From Oscillospiraceae bacterium (GTDB taxonomy: Bacteria > Bacillota > Clostridia > Oscillospirales > Oscillospiraceae): a stretch of DNA of 64,000 nt. The position numbers and the translations under genes are program-made. The notes beneath the pieces are model-generated. The model was given only the letters and a program-made list of their open reading frames with translations, had not been told where the DNA came from and ran no database searches. Every line of letters starts with the position of its first letter. Positions within the stretch are counted from its first letter, which is position 1. This document shows, one piece after another, positions 53,307-62,462 of this stretch. The stretch spans positions 1 to 64,000 of the forward strand of contig JAJQCF010000023.1 in NCBI GenBank assembly GCA_021202845.1, read 5' to 3'.

Positions 53307-53947
53307 AAAACGGCAAGGCCAAGTATATTATCGCGGCCATAGTTCTTATAGTTTTCATCGTCGCCGCGCTCTTTGCCGTGAGCCGCTGGGAGAGCGCCAC
53401 GCAGACCGCCGCGCCCACCTCCGCGCCCGCCACGGAGACGGAAACGCCTGCGGCAACCGCCGCGCCGGTCGAGGAGACTGACGGGCCGCGGGAAACGGAA
53501 CAGCCCGCCGCGACGGACGAGCCTGCTGAAACCGCAGAACCCGATGCCGATGCGGAGCCGAGCGAGACGGACGCCACCGAAGCAACCACCGCCGACGACG
53601 ACCCCGCCGCCGTGCTTGTAGCCGCCTGCCGCGCTGACTTGGAGGCGCTGGCCTCCGAGTTCGAGAGCCGCACTTCATCCCTCATCGCCGCGTACCGCGA
53701 GCGCTGGCTGGCAATCCCCGAAGACGAGCGCAACGATGACCGCAAGTTAGACCTCGGCGCCGAGGCGATGGACGAGATTTCTGCTCTGGAGAGCGAGGTA
53801 GACTCCCGTGTTTCCCTCGTGCTCAGCACCTACCGCGAGGCGCTGGAGGCCATATCCGCCGACACTGCCCCCTGCGACGAGATGTATCAGGAATACCTCG
53901 ACCGCAAAGCCGCCGCCGTGAGCTATTATTCCAGTATATATGGCTGA
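53303..53947 (+). CDS. Membrane-anchored hypothetical protein with Thr/Ala/Glu-rich linker and helical C-terminus
   Basis: A 214-residue protein with one membrane helix (residues 8-27), then a long Ala/Thr/Pro/Glu-rich spacer (about 30-100). A helical, probably coiled-coil domain follows (ADLEALASEFESRTSS, LGAEAMDEISALESEVDS). It ends YLDRKAAAVSYYSSIYG. No family recognised. Its coupling to the kinase operon suggests a role at the cell surface in polysaccharide export or sensing. Confidence 0.7.
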   Translation: MKNGKAKYIIAAIVLIVFIVAALFAVSRWESATQTAAPTSAPATETETPAATAAPVEETDGPRETEQPAATDEPAETAEPDADAEPSETDATEATTADDDPAAVLVAACRADLEALASEFESRTSSLIAAYRERWLAIPEDERNDDRKLDLGAEAMDEISALESEVDSRVSLVLSTYREALEAISADTAPCDEMYQEYLDRKAAAVSYYSSIYG

Positions 53948-54126
53948 TATATAATAATTGTATAGCCCCCAATAGGGCGAAATGTCGGTTTATTAAAGCA
54001 CCGCCGGTCGAGGTAAAATCCGCAAATTTTCACCTGCGTCCGAAACGCTTTAAAAATTAGTTATGAGAGAGGCAAAGAAATAAGACCTCTTTACATAAAA
54101 TCTACAGTGAAAGGGAACCTACAATT
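53948..54126 (+). promoter_or_regulatory. Structured leader of the SLH protein gene
   Basis: Contains a hairpin at about 54014-54042 (GAGGT-AAAAT with ATTTT-C-ACCT) and a smaller one near 54067-54092 (AGAGG/CCTCT). No known riboswitch consensus is recognised. No clear -35/-10 pair stands out. Confidence 0.35.
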
Positions 54127-57120
54127 ATGAAAAAACGCATCCTTTCGTGCGTACTCGTTTTATGCCTGCTGTGCTCCCTCGTGCCGATGGCCGCTATGGC
54201 TGCCGGAGCGGAGGACTTCACGGACGTAGCAACGGACGCATGGTACTATGACTACGTCGATTATGTGGCTGAGAACAGCTACTTCCTCGGCGTGGGCGAC
54301 AACCTGTTCGACCCGGACGGCACTATGACGCGCGCAATGTTCGTCGTCGTGCTCTCCCGCGTTGCAGGCGCGGAGGTTGACAACACTGCCTCTACGTTCA
54401 GCGACGTGCCTGCCGGACAGTGGTACACCGGCGCCGTGGCTTGGGCTGTCGAGGCCGGCATTACCACCGGCACCAGCTCCACCACCTTCTCTCCCGATAC
54501 CGCCGTGACACGTCAGGATATGTGCGTGTTCATGGACCGCTTTGTTGACTGGTACGAGGACGAGAACTCCACCACCACCAAGAAGACAGAGCATCAGGAC
54601 GACACCCAGCTCATCGAAGCCTTCGGCGACGCTGCCGACATAGCATCCTATGCCGCCGACTCCGTGGAGAACTGCCGCATATACGGCCTTGTTGAGGGCT
54701 TCGAGGACGGCAACTTCTACCCCCTGCTCGCGTCTACCCGTGCCGAGATTGCAGCTGTTATCTATCGTCTGACTTGGAAAGAGACGACAACAAGCACCGG
54801 CGGCAGCGGCGGCAGCGGCGGCGGCGGTAGTTCCAGCTCTACCTACTACGATGTCACCTACTATGCCAGCGAAGCGGATTATACCGCAGACACGCAGGTT
54901 GTTTATACTACTACCGATGACGAAGGCAATACGACTACACATCAGTACAGCGTGAAGAGGAATGCAACTCATACTATAATTGCTGACCCTGCTAATTATA
55001 CTGACGAGGCAACTAGTATTGAGTACACGTTCACCGGCTGGCAGCTGCAAAGCGATACAACTACAACCTATAAGTATGGCGATTCTATCAAAGTCACCGC
55101 AGATGTAGACCTCGTTGCTCAGTGGGAAGAAGTCGGTGAAGAAACAGACACTTACACTGTCACTTACTATGACTATGACGGAACTACAGTGGTTGGAGAA
55201 GCCGTCACTGTTGAGTCTGGTGCTACTTATACAATTGAAGATAGAACGGCAAGCCTCTCTGACGGATATACTTTCACCGGCTGGCTGGGAAGCAATGGAA
55301 CTACATACCAGATTGGTGATGAGTACCAAGTGACCGGTGACCTTTCCCTCTACGCTCAGGGAACGCCGGTTGAAACTTCCGACACCTATACCGTGACATA
55401 TTATGATTACACCGGAGCTGAAATCGGTACATATGATGTCGCTGTCGATGACACCCACACGGTTTTGGGTGCGGACGCTTTCGAGACCGAGCTTGACGAT
55501 GAAGTAATCTTTGATGGCTGGAATACACAGCTCAACGGACAGGGCGAGGATTATGCGAAAGGCGATACCATAACCGCTGCCACAGGTCTCTATGCACAAG
55601 GTCATTGCGCAAACGACTATATAGGAATAGCTGTATCCGCAACCATTGATGACTTTAACGAACAGGTGAGTTCTTGGAGCAAGAGCGACACTTCTATCAC
55701 TATCGAAAACGTAAAATATAACGGTTCTCCCATAAAAGCGGAGGACGGTTCAACCAGAACGCAGTATGTGAACGCAGCTGTAGTTCTCGGTGAAGACTCC
55801 GTGAATGACGTAATCGCTTATGCAGCAAGTCTTGCAATGAACGTCCTTGGCATTACTTCCAGCGATGTCAGCGTCTCCGATATAAGCAGTGTTATCAAGG
55901 AAATTGCTGTTGCCCTTACCGGCGATGATACGCTTGACGATGTAGCGCTTAAAGAGCTTGCAGTAGCGGTTAGAGATTCCCTCCGCGCAACCGGCGCAGG
56001 CTGGTGGAATACCAACTTCTACGATGAAGACGGCGTGTGCTATAGCGGAAATGCAACAATCGAAGCTGAAGGCGGCGCAACAAAATTCAGCGCGGTCTAC
56101 AATGTGGGAACCAAGACCTTGACCGGCTATGACAGCCTGACCGAAGCCGCAATTGTCTTTGGCACAGCGCTGGCAAAGGACTTCTATCAGGAACTGCATA
56201 ACTATACAGATGAGTATGTTTCAACTGTTGATTTGCAGGCGTATATCTACATAACCTTCTCCGGAAACGAAACTTATGCAGTTGACACTGATATCTTCCC
56301 GTACGAGTACCCTGTTGAGCTGAACCTGACCCTGACTGACGAGAGCGGCACGGTTGAGTATTGGTATGACGGAACAACCGACAACCTGAAGCTGAACCTG
56401 ACGCAGTATTCAACGGAGTACAAAGAACTTGTCGATAGCCTTGCTGCTCGCGTTTTTGAGAGCAAAGCGGTAGCTGATGAACTCGGTGGCATTGATGTAT
56501 CCGCGCTGACATCTAATACGCTTCTTAACCTTCCTGAGACCGATGAGCAGATTCACGCATGGATAAAAGCCAACAGTGCAGCACTACTCAACTACTATTA
56601 CAACAACCGGCAGTTTACGGGCGTTGAAAACGAATTGACCGAAGACATTTCTGACAGCACCAGAGACTTGATAATTCAGACTCTCGACACAGCAGCCGCC
56701 AGCGACACGCCTGCCACATATTTCGTCATGATGAATACTCTTATTGACATAAGAAATGTTCTTGATGACGGCAAAGACTCCACCCTTTCTGCTGCCGATA
56801 TAGCAGCGTTGCTTGACAACGAACTCGTTCAGAACAATGTTGGCAACATAAACATAAGCGGAATCGATACCGCACTGGGTTATCTTGAAACCGCAATCGG
56901 TTATGTTCCGGCGGGAGCAACGATTACGATTAACGGCAATACTATCAGTGGCAGCGATATTAAGGCTTTGGATACCTCCGACCTTGCTGCTCTGTGCAGC
57001 GGTCTGGCGGACATTCTGGATGGCATCGATTTAACTGCGGGTGACTTCTTCGATGGAGTTACGATAACAGCAACCACCACCTCCGGCTTGACCCACACCA
57101 TAATTCTTACTATCGCATAA
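54127..57120 (+). CDS. Large SLH-domain surface protein with InlB-B/Flg_new-type repeats
   Basis: A 997-residue secreted protein. Signal peptide MKKRILSCVLVLCLLCSLVP with an AAMAAGA cleavage region. Three SLH repeats (about 30-215; EDFTDVATDAWYYDYVDYV, STFSDVPAGQWYTGAVAWAV, and a third ending TRAEIAAVIYRL) bind cell-wall polymers. A Gly/Ser linker follows, then three beta-repeats of about 75-100 residues with a TYTVTYYDYDG and FTGW core. The last 500 residues have no recognised family. From about 54,880 onward codons are more A/T-ended than in the SLH part and in the neighbours, suggesting a mosaic origin. Last gene of the plus-strand surface cluster. Confidence 0.88.
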   Translation: MKKRILSCVLVLCLLCSLVPMAAMAAGAEDFTDVATDAWYYDYVDYVAENSYFLGVGDNLFDPDGTMTRAMFVVVLSRVAGAEVDNTASTFSDVPAGQWYTGAVAWAVEAGITTGTSSTTFSPDTAVTRQDMCVFMDRFVDWYEDENSTTTKKTEHQDDTQLIEAFGDAADIASYAADSVENCRIYGLVEGFEDGNFYPLLASTRAEIAAVIYRLTWKETTTSTGGSGGSGGGGSSSSTYYDVTYYASEADYTADTQVVYTTTDDEGNTTTHQYSVKRNATHTIIADPANYTDEATSIEYTFTGWQLQSDTTTTYKYGDSIKVTADVDLVAQWEEVGEETDTYTVTYYDYDGTTVVGEAVTVESGATYTIEDRTASLSDGYTFTGWLGSNGTTYQIGDEYQVTGDLSLYAQGTPVETSDTYTVTYYDYTGAEIGTYDVAVDDTHTVLGADAFETELDDEVIFDGWNTQLNGQGEDYAKGDTITAATGLYAQGHCANDYIGIAVSATIDDFNEQVSSWSKSDTSITIENVKYNGSPIKAEDGSTRTQYVNAAVVLGEDSVNDVIAYAASLAMNVLGITSSDVSVSDISSVIKEIAVALTGDDTLDDVALKELAVAVRDSLRATGAGWWNTNFYDEDGVCYSGNATIEAEGGATKFSAVYNVGTKTLTGYDSLTEAAIVFGTALAKDFYQELHNYTDEYVSTVDLQAYIYITFSGNETYAVDTDIFPYEYPVELNLTLTDESGTVEYWYDGTTDNLKLNLTQYSTEYKELVDSLAARVFESKAVADELGGIDVSALTSNTLLNLPETDEQIHAWIKANSAALLNYYYNNRQFTGVENELTEDISDSTRDLIIQTLDTAAASDTPATYFVMMNTLIDIRNVLDDGKDSTLSAADIAALLDNELVQNNVGNINISGIDTALGYLETAIGYVPAGATITINGNTISGSDIKALDTSDLAALCSGLADILDGIDLTAGDFFDGVTITATTTSGLTHTIILTIA

Positions 57121-57139
57121 CTATCCCCACCTCGCAAAA

Positions 57140-57175
57140 ATGCCCTCTCCGTCACGGAGAGGGCATCATTTTATT
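57140..57175 (+). terminator. Intrinsic terminator after the SLH protein gene
   Basis: ATGCCCTCTCCG (57140-57151) and its complement (57155-57166), 3-nt loop, followed by CATTTTATT. Confidence 0.9.
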
Positions 57176-57216
57176 ATGGAAGTGAATACAGCGCCGTCAT
57201 GGGGGCGTTATAATAC

Positions 57217-57882
57217 TTACCTCCCCTCTTCCCTTCCAATCGGGCCTGCTAAGAGGCGTTTATAGTAGGCGCGGGACTGGTAGAGCGCTTGGACGGGGTT
57301 GTGGCCGAGGACGCGGTCTTTGACTATCAGCGTCGTCGTCAAGCCCTCGGCGTATTTATAAAACAGGCTGTCGTGGCCGCAGCACAGGCCGACGACGATG
57401 TTCAGGTCAACGTGCTGCTTTGCCAGCAGCTTGGCCTGCAAAATGGGATTGCACATCACGTTGCCGGTGAGCCGTGTGTACTCCTCGTCCACGCCGATGT
57501 CCGTTTTGAGCATGGAGCCGGTTTTGCAGGCGGCGGAGTAGACCTCAAAGCCGTTGAGACGCAGTATTTTGGCCAGTATGCGGCTCTCCTCTATGAGCCC
57601 CATGCAGGTGGCGATGCCTAACTTGACAGCGCCGATGCGGTGAGCGAACTCTATCGTCTCCTCAACGCGCGTATACTTCCCGTAAAATTCGCCCTCAATC
57701 TCCGCCGAAGCGATGGCCACCGCGCGGTTTTGCGGCTCGGCGTAGAGGCGCGCTAACTCATCAATCTCCGCTTCCGTCAGCGCGCCGTCGCAAAACGGCG
57801 GGAACTCTCCGCTGTGTACCCTGCAAGCCCTCTTGCCGCAATCGACGCAGCTCGGCGCGAAGTTATCTTTTTCCTTGTCCAT
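57217..57882 (-). CDS. DUF1847 protein (Cys-rich metal-binding type)
   Basis: A 221-residue protein with an N-terminal Cys cluster (CVDCGKRACR then PPFCD) and further Cys in GIATCMG, SAACKTGS, VMCNPILQA and GLCCGHDSLF. These match the DUF1847 family, thought to bind a metal or cluster. Function is unknown. The ATG at 57882 has CGGAGG about 6 nt upstream; the frame extends upstream into the ligase gene as a shadow. Last gene on the minus strand of the polysaccharide region. Confidence 0.85.
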   Translation of the reverse strand: MDKEKDNFAPSCVDCGKRACRVHSGEFPPFCDGALTEAEIDELARLYAEPQNRAVAIASAEIEGEFYGKYTRVEETIEFAHRIGAVKLGIATCMGLIEESRILAKILRLNGFEVYSAACKTGSMLKTDIGVDEEYTRLTGNVMCNPILQAKLLAKQHVDLNIVVGLCCGHDSLFYKYAEGLTTTLIVKDRVLGHNPVQALYQSRAYYKRLLAGPIGREEGR

Positions 57883-57919
57883 GACTGAACCTCCGAATAG
57901 AATTATTGTGTATAAAGAA

Positions 57920-57953
57920 GCCGCCTCCCGTGCTTGAAAAAGCGGGAAGCGGC
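57920..57953 (-). terminator. Hairpin after the O-antigen ligase gene
   Basis: GCCGCCTCCCGTGCTT pairs with AAGCGGGAAGCGGC with minor mismatches around a GAAA-type loop. On the minus strand it is followed by TTCTTTAT. Confidence 0.6.
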
Positions 57954-57979
57954 TCCCGTGTATGGCGGTGCAAAATTTT

Positions 57980-59527
57980 TCAGCAGCTCGGCTCCTCCGG
58001 CGGCAGCGCATCCTCGTGGCGCAGCTTGGCAAGGCCGATGCAGAAGCCCATTTGCAGGAAAAACGCGAACAGCACGCGCGGGTAGTACCAGACGTATTCC
58101 ACGCAGCAGGAAAACGCGATGCCGCACAGCGCGGCGGTGCAGGCGCACAGGGCAATTTTCAGCGCCTTGTTTTTCGTGCCCAGTATCGCCAAGCCCGCGT
58201 TCTTGACGGTTCTGATGTAGAACCACATGAACGTGACAAAGCCGAAAATGCCGGTCTCCACCACTAACTCCATCCACACCATATGGCTGTGGGGCGTGCC
58301 CTCCAGCGCGGCGGGACGGGCGTAGGTGGGGTAGACCTCGGCAAAGCTGTTGGGGCCAAGGCCGATGCCGGTTTTCCAGTAGTCGCCCAGCAGCTGCGAA
58401 ACTCCCTGCCACACCAAAAGGCGGTGGTTGTTGGAGCTGTCGCTGTTGTTGAACAGCGTCAAAAAGCGCGTGATAACGCTGTCCGGCAGCAGCGGGACGC
58501 AAAGCACGGCGAGCATAAACAGTATGGGAATAAGCTTTTTTTCCGCAAAGAACACGAACACCAGCGCGGCCAGCGCAATGGAAATCCAGCCGCTGCGGGA
58601 GTAGGTCATCACTATGCCCAGCATGGGCACGGCCAGTCCGAGGCACAGCGGCAGCGAGAGCGGCAGGTTGCCCCACTTGGCGCGCACATTGATAGCATAG
58701 GCCGCGGAAATAGGCAGCATCAGCACAAGGAACTCGGCGTAGTTATTCGGGTTATCCAGCCCCGCGTAGACGCGGCCGGGGACGCCTTCGTTTATCGTCA
58801 GGTCTGTCAGAGACGAGCTGACCTCCACGCCCATTATGCGCTGCACAATGGCGTAGCAGCCCGTCAGGAACACGCCGAGGTATATGAAGCCCAGCACCGT
58901 CATCAGGCTGCGGCGGCTGTTGGCAACGCCCGCCGCCAGATAGCACAGCATAAAGCCGGTGACGAAAAACAGCAGGACGCGGATGCTGTCCGACATATCG
59001 CGCGTGAAGGCAAGGCTCAGGCAGCACGCCGCCGCAAAGAGCAGCGCGGGCAGGCCGAGTGCCGTCGGCTGGAGCAGGCTGCGGCGGGAGCGCGCGACCA
59101 TGCAGAAGTACAGCACCATAATTGCCGCCGCGCCGAGCAGCGCGTAGGTGTTCGACCAGTAGTCGTGCGGCCAGAGGAACATCACGCATAGAAACGCGCC
59201 GAAAATGCTCTCATATCTCAGCAAAAAGGCTCCTGAGCCGTAGCGCCGCCATAAGCGCAGATTCACGCTGCCCGCGTTCAGCCTGCCGAACCACGAGAAT
59301 ATCCGCCGCAGAACGCCGACTATGAAGCCCAGCACAGCCGCAACAACGCGGGCGAACAGGCCGGTTTCATACATCTGCTGTATGCGGCTCTCGTGCGCCA
59401 GCGCGCGGCGGAGCAGACTGCCGCGCCAGCAGCGGCCGACGAAGCGGCTGAAACGGCCGAGGGCAGCGAATATCGCGCTTTGGAGCCATATGGCGTACAG
59501 ACGTCCGAGGACGCTTTCAGCCAGCAT
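57980..59527 (-). CDS. O-antigen ligase/polymerase family membrane protein (Wzy-like)
   Basis: A 515-residue protein with about eleven hydrophobic segments. It has GLDNPNNYAEFLVLMLPISAA and MTYSRSGWISI, plus the large loop HRLLVWQGVSQLLGD and GTPHSHMVWMELVVETG, the Wzy_C/RfaL pattern with His and Arg residues. It would join polysaccharide repeat units or attach polymer to an acceptor. ATG at 59527 with GGAGG about 8 nt upstream. It follows DUF4330 after about 15 nt. Confidence 0.85.
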   Translation of the reverse strand: MLAESVLGRLYAIWLQSAIFAALGRFSRFVGRCWRGSLLRRALAHESRIQQMYETGLFARVVAAVLGFIVGVLRRIFSWFGRLNAGSVNLRLWRRYGSGAFLLRYESIFGAFLCVMFLWPHDYWSNTYALLGAAAIMVLYFCMVARSRRSLLQPTALGLPALLFAAACCLSLAFTRDMSDSIRVLLFFVTGFMLCYLAAGVANSRRSLMTVLGFIYLGVFLTGCYAIVQRIMGVEVSSSLTDLTINEGVPGRVYAGLDNPNNYAEFLVLMLPISAAYAINVRAKWGNLPLSLPLCLGLAVPMLGIVMTYSRSGWISIALAALVFVFFAEKKLIPILFMLAVLCVPLLPDSVITRFLTLFNNSDSSNNHRLLVWQGVSQLLGDYWKTGIGLGPNSFAEVYPTYARPAALEGTPHSHMVWMELVVETGIFGFVTFMWFYIRTVKNAGLAILGTKNKALKIALCACTAALCGIAFSCCVEYVWYYPRVLFAFFLQMGFCIGLAKLRHEDALPPEEPSC

Positions 59528-59541
59528 GGAAGTCACCTCCG

Positions 59542-60021
59542 TCAATACTCAATGCTCTCTATGCGGACCCAGACCTTGCAGTCGCCGACATACAGCACCA
59601 TTGTGTGGCCAATGGCGTAGCGCACGCCGTTGATGACAATGCCGTTGTCGTCCACCGTGGCGGTGAGCTGTCCGTAAAGCATGAACGACGAGCAGGTGGG
59701 GTCGTGGAGGGCTATAGTCTCGCCCAGCGTGTCGGTCGTGTACTCGTAGGCCTCTCCTGTCTCCCAAGAGAGCGCAGTGCCGAGCACGTTGTTTTCCGTG
59801 TCGTCCAGCAGCTGTGCGCCGACCTCGAACTGCTCTATAACGGAGTTGGGGGAATCGGTGCTGTAAAAGCCGATTGTGATGTCTTGGACGGAGCCGGTGG
59901 ATGAGCTGTTGTTGGCAAGAAGCCGCCAGCCCAAAAACGCCGCCGCCACGATGATGACGATGATTATGAGCAGGTCGATAAGGTTGATTTTTCCGAACAC
60001 CTTGCCGTTTTTGTCAATCAT
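59542..60021 (-). CDS. DUF4330 membrane-anchored protein
   Basis: A 159-residue protein with one N-terminal helix (LIDLLIIIVIIVAAAFLGW) and a beta-rich extracytoplasmic domain. It starts MIDKNGKVFGKINLIDLLII, the DUF4330 hallmark. Function unknown. It sits between a glycosyltransferase and the O-antigen ligase, suggesting a part in polysaccharide assembly. Confidence 0.85.
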   Translation of the reverse strand: MIDKNGKVFGKINLIDLLIIIVIIVAAAFLGWRLLANNSSSTGSVQDITIGFYSTDSPNSVIEQFEVGAQLLDDTENNVLGTALSWETGEAYEYTTDTLGETIALHDPTCSSFMLYGQLTATVDDNGIVINGVRYAIGHTMVLYVGDCKVWVRIESIEY

Positions 60022-60090
60022 TCTTTAGTACCTCGCTGTGAAAAGATTTATATTTGAGCGCCGCGGCAGGGCGGCGTTCCATGCGTTAAT

Positions 60091-61173
60091 TTAAAAGTAT
60101 GTATCGTAAACGTCCTTGGCCAGCTTTGCCAAATCAAAACGCTCGCTTATTTTTGCTTTCGCCGTCTCCGCGCACTTCGCGCGCAGGCCGCTGTCCGCCA
60201 TCATGCGCGCAAGGGCGTCGGCAAACGCCTCGTCGTCGTCCGGCGGAGTTACAAGGCCGCACACCCCGCCCGTCTCCGCAAGGTCGCGGTTGCCGCCCAC
60301 GTCGGTCACCACCAGCGGCAGTCCGGCGTTCATGGCCTCCAATATGGCAAACGACAGCGCCTCGTTGCACAGCGATGAGCAGACGTACATATCCGAGGCG
60401 GCCAAAATGGCCTCCGTGTCCTGCCGATAGCCCAGCAGACGCATTTCCCGCTCCAGCCCCGCGGCGGCAGCTTGGGCGCGCATCTCCTCAAAGAGCGAGC
60501 CGTCTCCAGCCACGGCGCAGCAGAAGGGCTTGTCGGTCATTTTTTTCAGCCTTGCCAGCGCCTTTATCAGCATATCCAAGCCCTTTTCCGGCTCGAAGCG
60601 CGCAAAAATGGACATTAAAAATGTGTCCTCGCCCAGCCCCAGCTCATGTCGGAGCGCGTCGGAGCGCGCGGGCAGGGGCTTCGGCTCTATGCCGTTATAG
60701 ATGACCTTTATTTTTTCCGGCGCGCAGCCGTTGGCTATGAGCGTGTCGCGGCACTCGGGGCACACGGCGATGACGCAGTGGTCGCGCGGCGTAAAGCGGC
60801 GGTATAGCATACGCCACACGCCTCCGCACTTTTCCGTAAAGTGACTTGTGAACACAACGCGCAGCCGAGGCTCGAATTTTTTCGCCAGCAGCGCCATTAT
60901 GTTCTCCCGCGAGCACTGGGCGTGAATGACCTCGATGCCGTTGGCGCGGCAGTAGTCGGCCAGCGTACGGGCGGCGCGGCGGGCGCAGCGCCACTCCATC
61001 GTCACCTGCAGGCTCGGCACACCGGCGCGCGCCATTTTCTCCGACAGCTCGCCGGGCAGGTTATAAGCGAAAAAAGGCTCCAGCCCGTACTGCGGCAGCA
61101 GCCGCACGAGGTTTTCCACATATTTTTCCATGCCGGCCTTGCCTGCATAGTTTATAAGATATAGCACCCTCAC
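60091..61173 (-). CDS. Family-4 glycosyltransferase
   Basis: About 360 residues. N-terminus RVLYLINYAGKAGMEKYVEN (acceptor side), with the donor-binding C-terminal half FARFEPEKGLDMLIKAL, LGYRQDTEAIL and NEALSFAILEAMNAGLPLV containing the GT4 E-x7-E. It would add sugars to the lipid-linked polysaccharide unit. The start is taken as GTG at 61173, because a strong -10 (TATAAT) overlaps the more upstream ATG at 61212, so that ATG would not be transcribed. AAAAGGCGG precedes the GTG. First gene of the four-gene minus-strand unit. Confidence 0.88.
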   Translation of the reverse strand: MRVLYLINYAGKAGMEKYVENLVRLLPQYGLEPFFAYNLPGELSEKMARAGVPSLQVTMEWRCARRAARTLADYCRANGIEVIHAQCSRENIMALLAKKFEPRLRVVFTSHFTEKCGGVWRMLYRRFTPRDHCVIAVCPECRDTLIANGCAPEKIKVIYNGIEPKPLPARSDALRHELGLGEDTFLMSIFARFEPEKGLDMLIKALARLKKMTDKPFCCAVAGDGSLFEEMRAQAAAAGLEREMRLLGYRQDTEAILAASDMYVCSSLCNEALSFAILEAMNAGLPLVVTDVGGNRDLAETGGVCGLVTPPDDDEAFADALARMMADSGLRAKCAETAKAKISERFDLAKLAKDVYDTYF

Positions 61174-61210
61174 GCGCCGGAGCACCGCCTTTTCCGAAAT
61201 ATACCCTGCC

Positions 61211-61239
61211 ATTATACTGTATTTGCCCCCAAACGTCAA
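61211..61239 (-). promoter_or_regulatory. Promoter of the glycosyltransferase-ligase unit
   Basis: On the minus strand: TTGACG (61239-61234), 17-nt spacer, TATAAT (61216-61211). Confidence 0.75.
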
Positions 61240-61294
61240 GCCGCAGATGCCGCGCGTTACATTATTTTGCTTTGTGGGCCGCGCGAAATATTTG

Positions 61295-61323
61295 TTGTGC
61301 TTTTACAGCGTTTCGGGTATAAT
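61295..61323 (+). promoter_or_regulatory. Promoter of the modD-like gene
   Basis: TTGTGC at 61295-61300, 17-nt spacer, TATAAT at 61318-61323; about 42 nt before the start codon. Confidence 0.65.
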
Positions 61324-61364
61324 TAACACAGCTTAAATAGTTTAAAACAAACGGAGGAATGACT

Positions 61365-62225
61365 ATGTACCTTGCCAAGGCGGATTTTGATGCTCTCATA
61401 CGCGAGGACGTTCCCTATTTTGACCTGACCTCTTTTGCCCTCGGCATTGACTCTCAGGCGGCGGATATTGCTTACTTCACCCGCGAGGACTGCGTTGTCT
61501 GCGGCAGCGAGGAGGTCGCGGAGGTTTTCCGCCGCCTCGGCATTACGGCGGACAGCGTCGTTCCCTCCGGCACGGCGGTCGGAGCGGGAGCCGTTCTTGT
61601 CTCCGGCCACGGCGGCGCGGGCAGGCTGCACGAGGCGTGGAAGGTGGGGCAGAACCTGCTCGACCACCTCTCCGGCGTGGCCACGGCGACGCGGCGCATG
61701 GTGGACGCCGTTCATGCCGTGAACCCAGAGCTGCCCGTGCTCACCACGCGCAAGATGTACCCGGGGACAAAGGCGCTGGCGGTCAAGGCGGTCATGGCGG
61801 GCGGCGCGCTGCCGCACCGGCTGGGGCTTTCGGAAACAGTGCTGGTGTTCAAGCAGCACCTCGACATAATAGGCGGCATGGACGAGCTGCTGCGCCGTCT
61901 GCCGGACATGAAGCGACGCTGCTGCGAGAAAAAGATAATTGTGGAGTGCGAGACCTTGGAGACAGCGGAGGCGCTCTGCGCAGCGGGAGCCGACGGCATA
62001 CAGTTTGACAAGCTCACCGCGCCCGAGGTCCGCGCCGCCGCGGAGGCACTGACCGCGCGCTTTCCCCACGTCATACTGCTGGCCGCGGGCGGCATAAACG
62101 CCAAGAACGCCGCCGACTACGCCGCCACAAAAATCTCCGGCATAGTCACCACCGCCGTCTACACCGCCCCCACAGTGGACATAGGCGTAAAAATAACGCC
62201 GCGGCGGGAGCGCGCCGGCTCCTGA
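61365..62225 (+). CDS. ModD-like protein (quinolinate phosphoribosyltransferase fold)
   Basis: A 286-residue protein of the NadC/ModD family: VPYFDLTSFALGI, WKVGQNLLDHLSGVATATR, LTTRKMYPGTKALAVKAVM, LPHRLGLSETVLVF and IVECETLETAEAL. The TRKMYPGTK and PHRLGLSE segments are closer to ModD than to NadC. ModD lies in molybdate-transport operons in other bacteria, with poorly known function. No molybdate genes are near. ATG at 61365, with CGGAGGA 7 nt upstream (a nearer ATG at 61359 overlaps it). Confidence 0.82.
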   Translation: MYLAKADFDALIREDVPYFDLTSFALGIDSQAADIAYFTREDCVVCGSEEVAEVFRRLGITADSVVPSGTAVGAGAVLVSGHGGAGRLHEAWKVGQNLLDHLSGVATATRRMVDAVHAVNPELPVLTTRKMYPGTKALAVKAVMAGGALPHRLGLSETVLVFKQHLDIIGGMDELLRRLPDMKRRCCEKKIIVECETLETAEALCAAGADGIQFDKLTAPEVRAAAEALTARFPHVILLAAGGINAKNAADYAATKISGIVTTAVYTAPTVDIGVKITPRRERAGS

Positions 62226-62387
62226 AAACGCGCTTTTGCTTAAATTATTTACTTTTTGTACCCAAAAGGCTGTATTCGGACGCTGAAAAACGACTAATTT
62301 ATCCCTATTTGTATACTCCTTTGTGGCGTATAACCCTATTGCGGCGGGGTATAACAAAAAAATTTTTATAATTTAGCCAAAAAATCC

Positions 62388-62416
62388 TTGCAGTCAGCGC
62401 GAATTTAGTATATTAT
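62388..62416 (+). promoter_or_regulatory. mgsA promoter
   Basis: TTGCAG at 62388-62393, 17-nt spacer, TATTAT at 62411-62416. Confidence 0.6.
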
Positions 62417-62462
62417 TATAGCGTGACATTTTTGTTGAATCCATACGAAGGGGCGTGGTTCC

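Noticed and set aside
53948..54126. Cyclic-di-GMP or fluoride riboswitch upstream of the SLH gene
   Set aside because: Neither consensus core could be matched; only generic hairpins are present.
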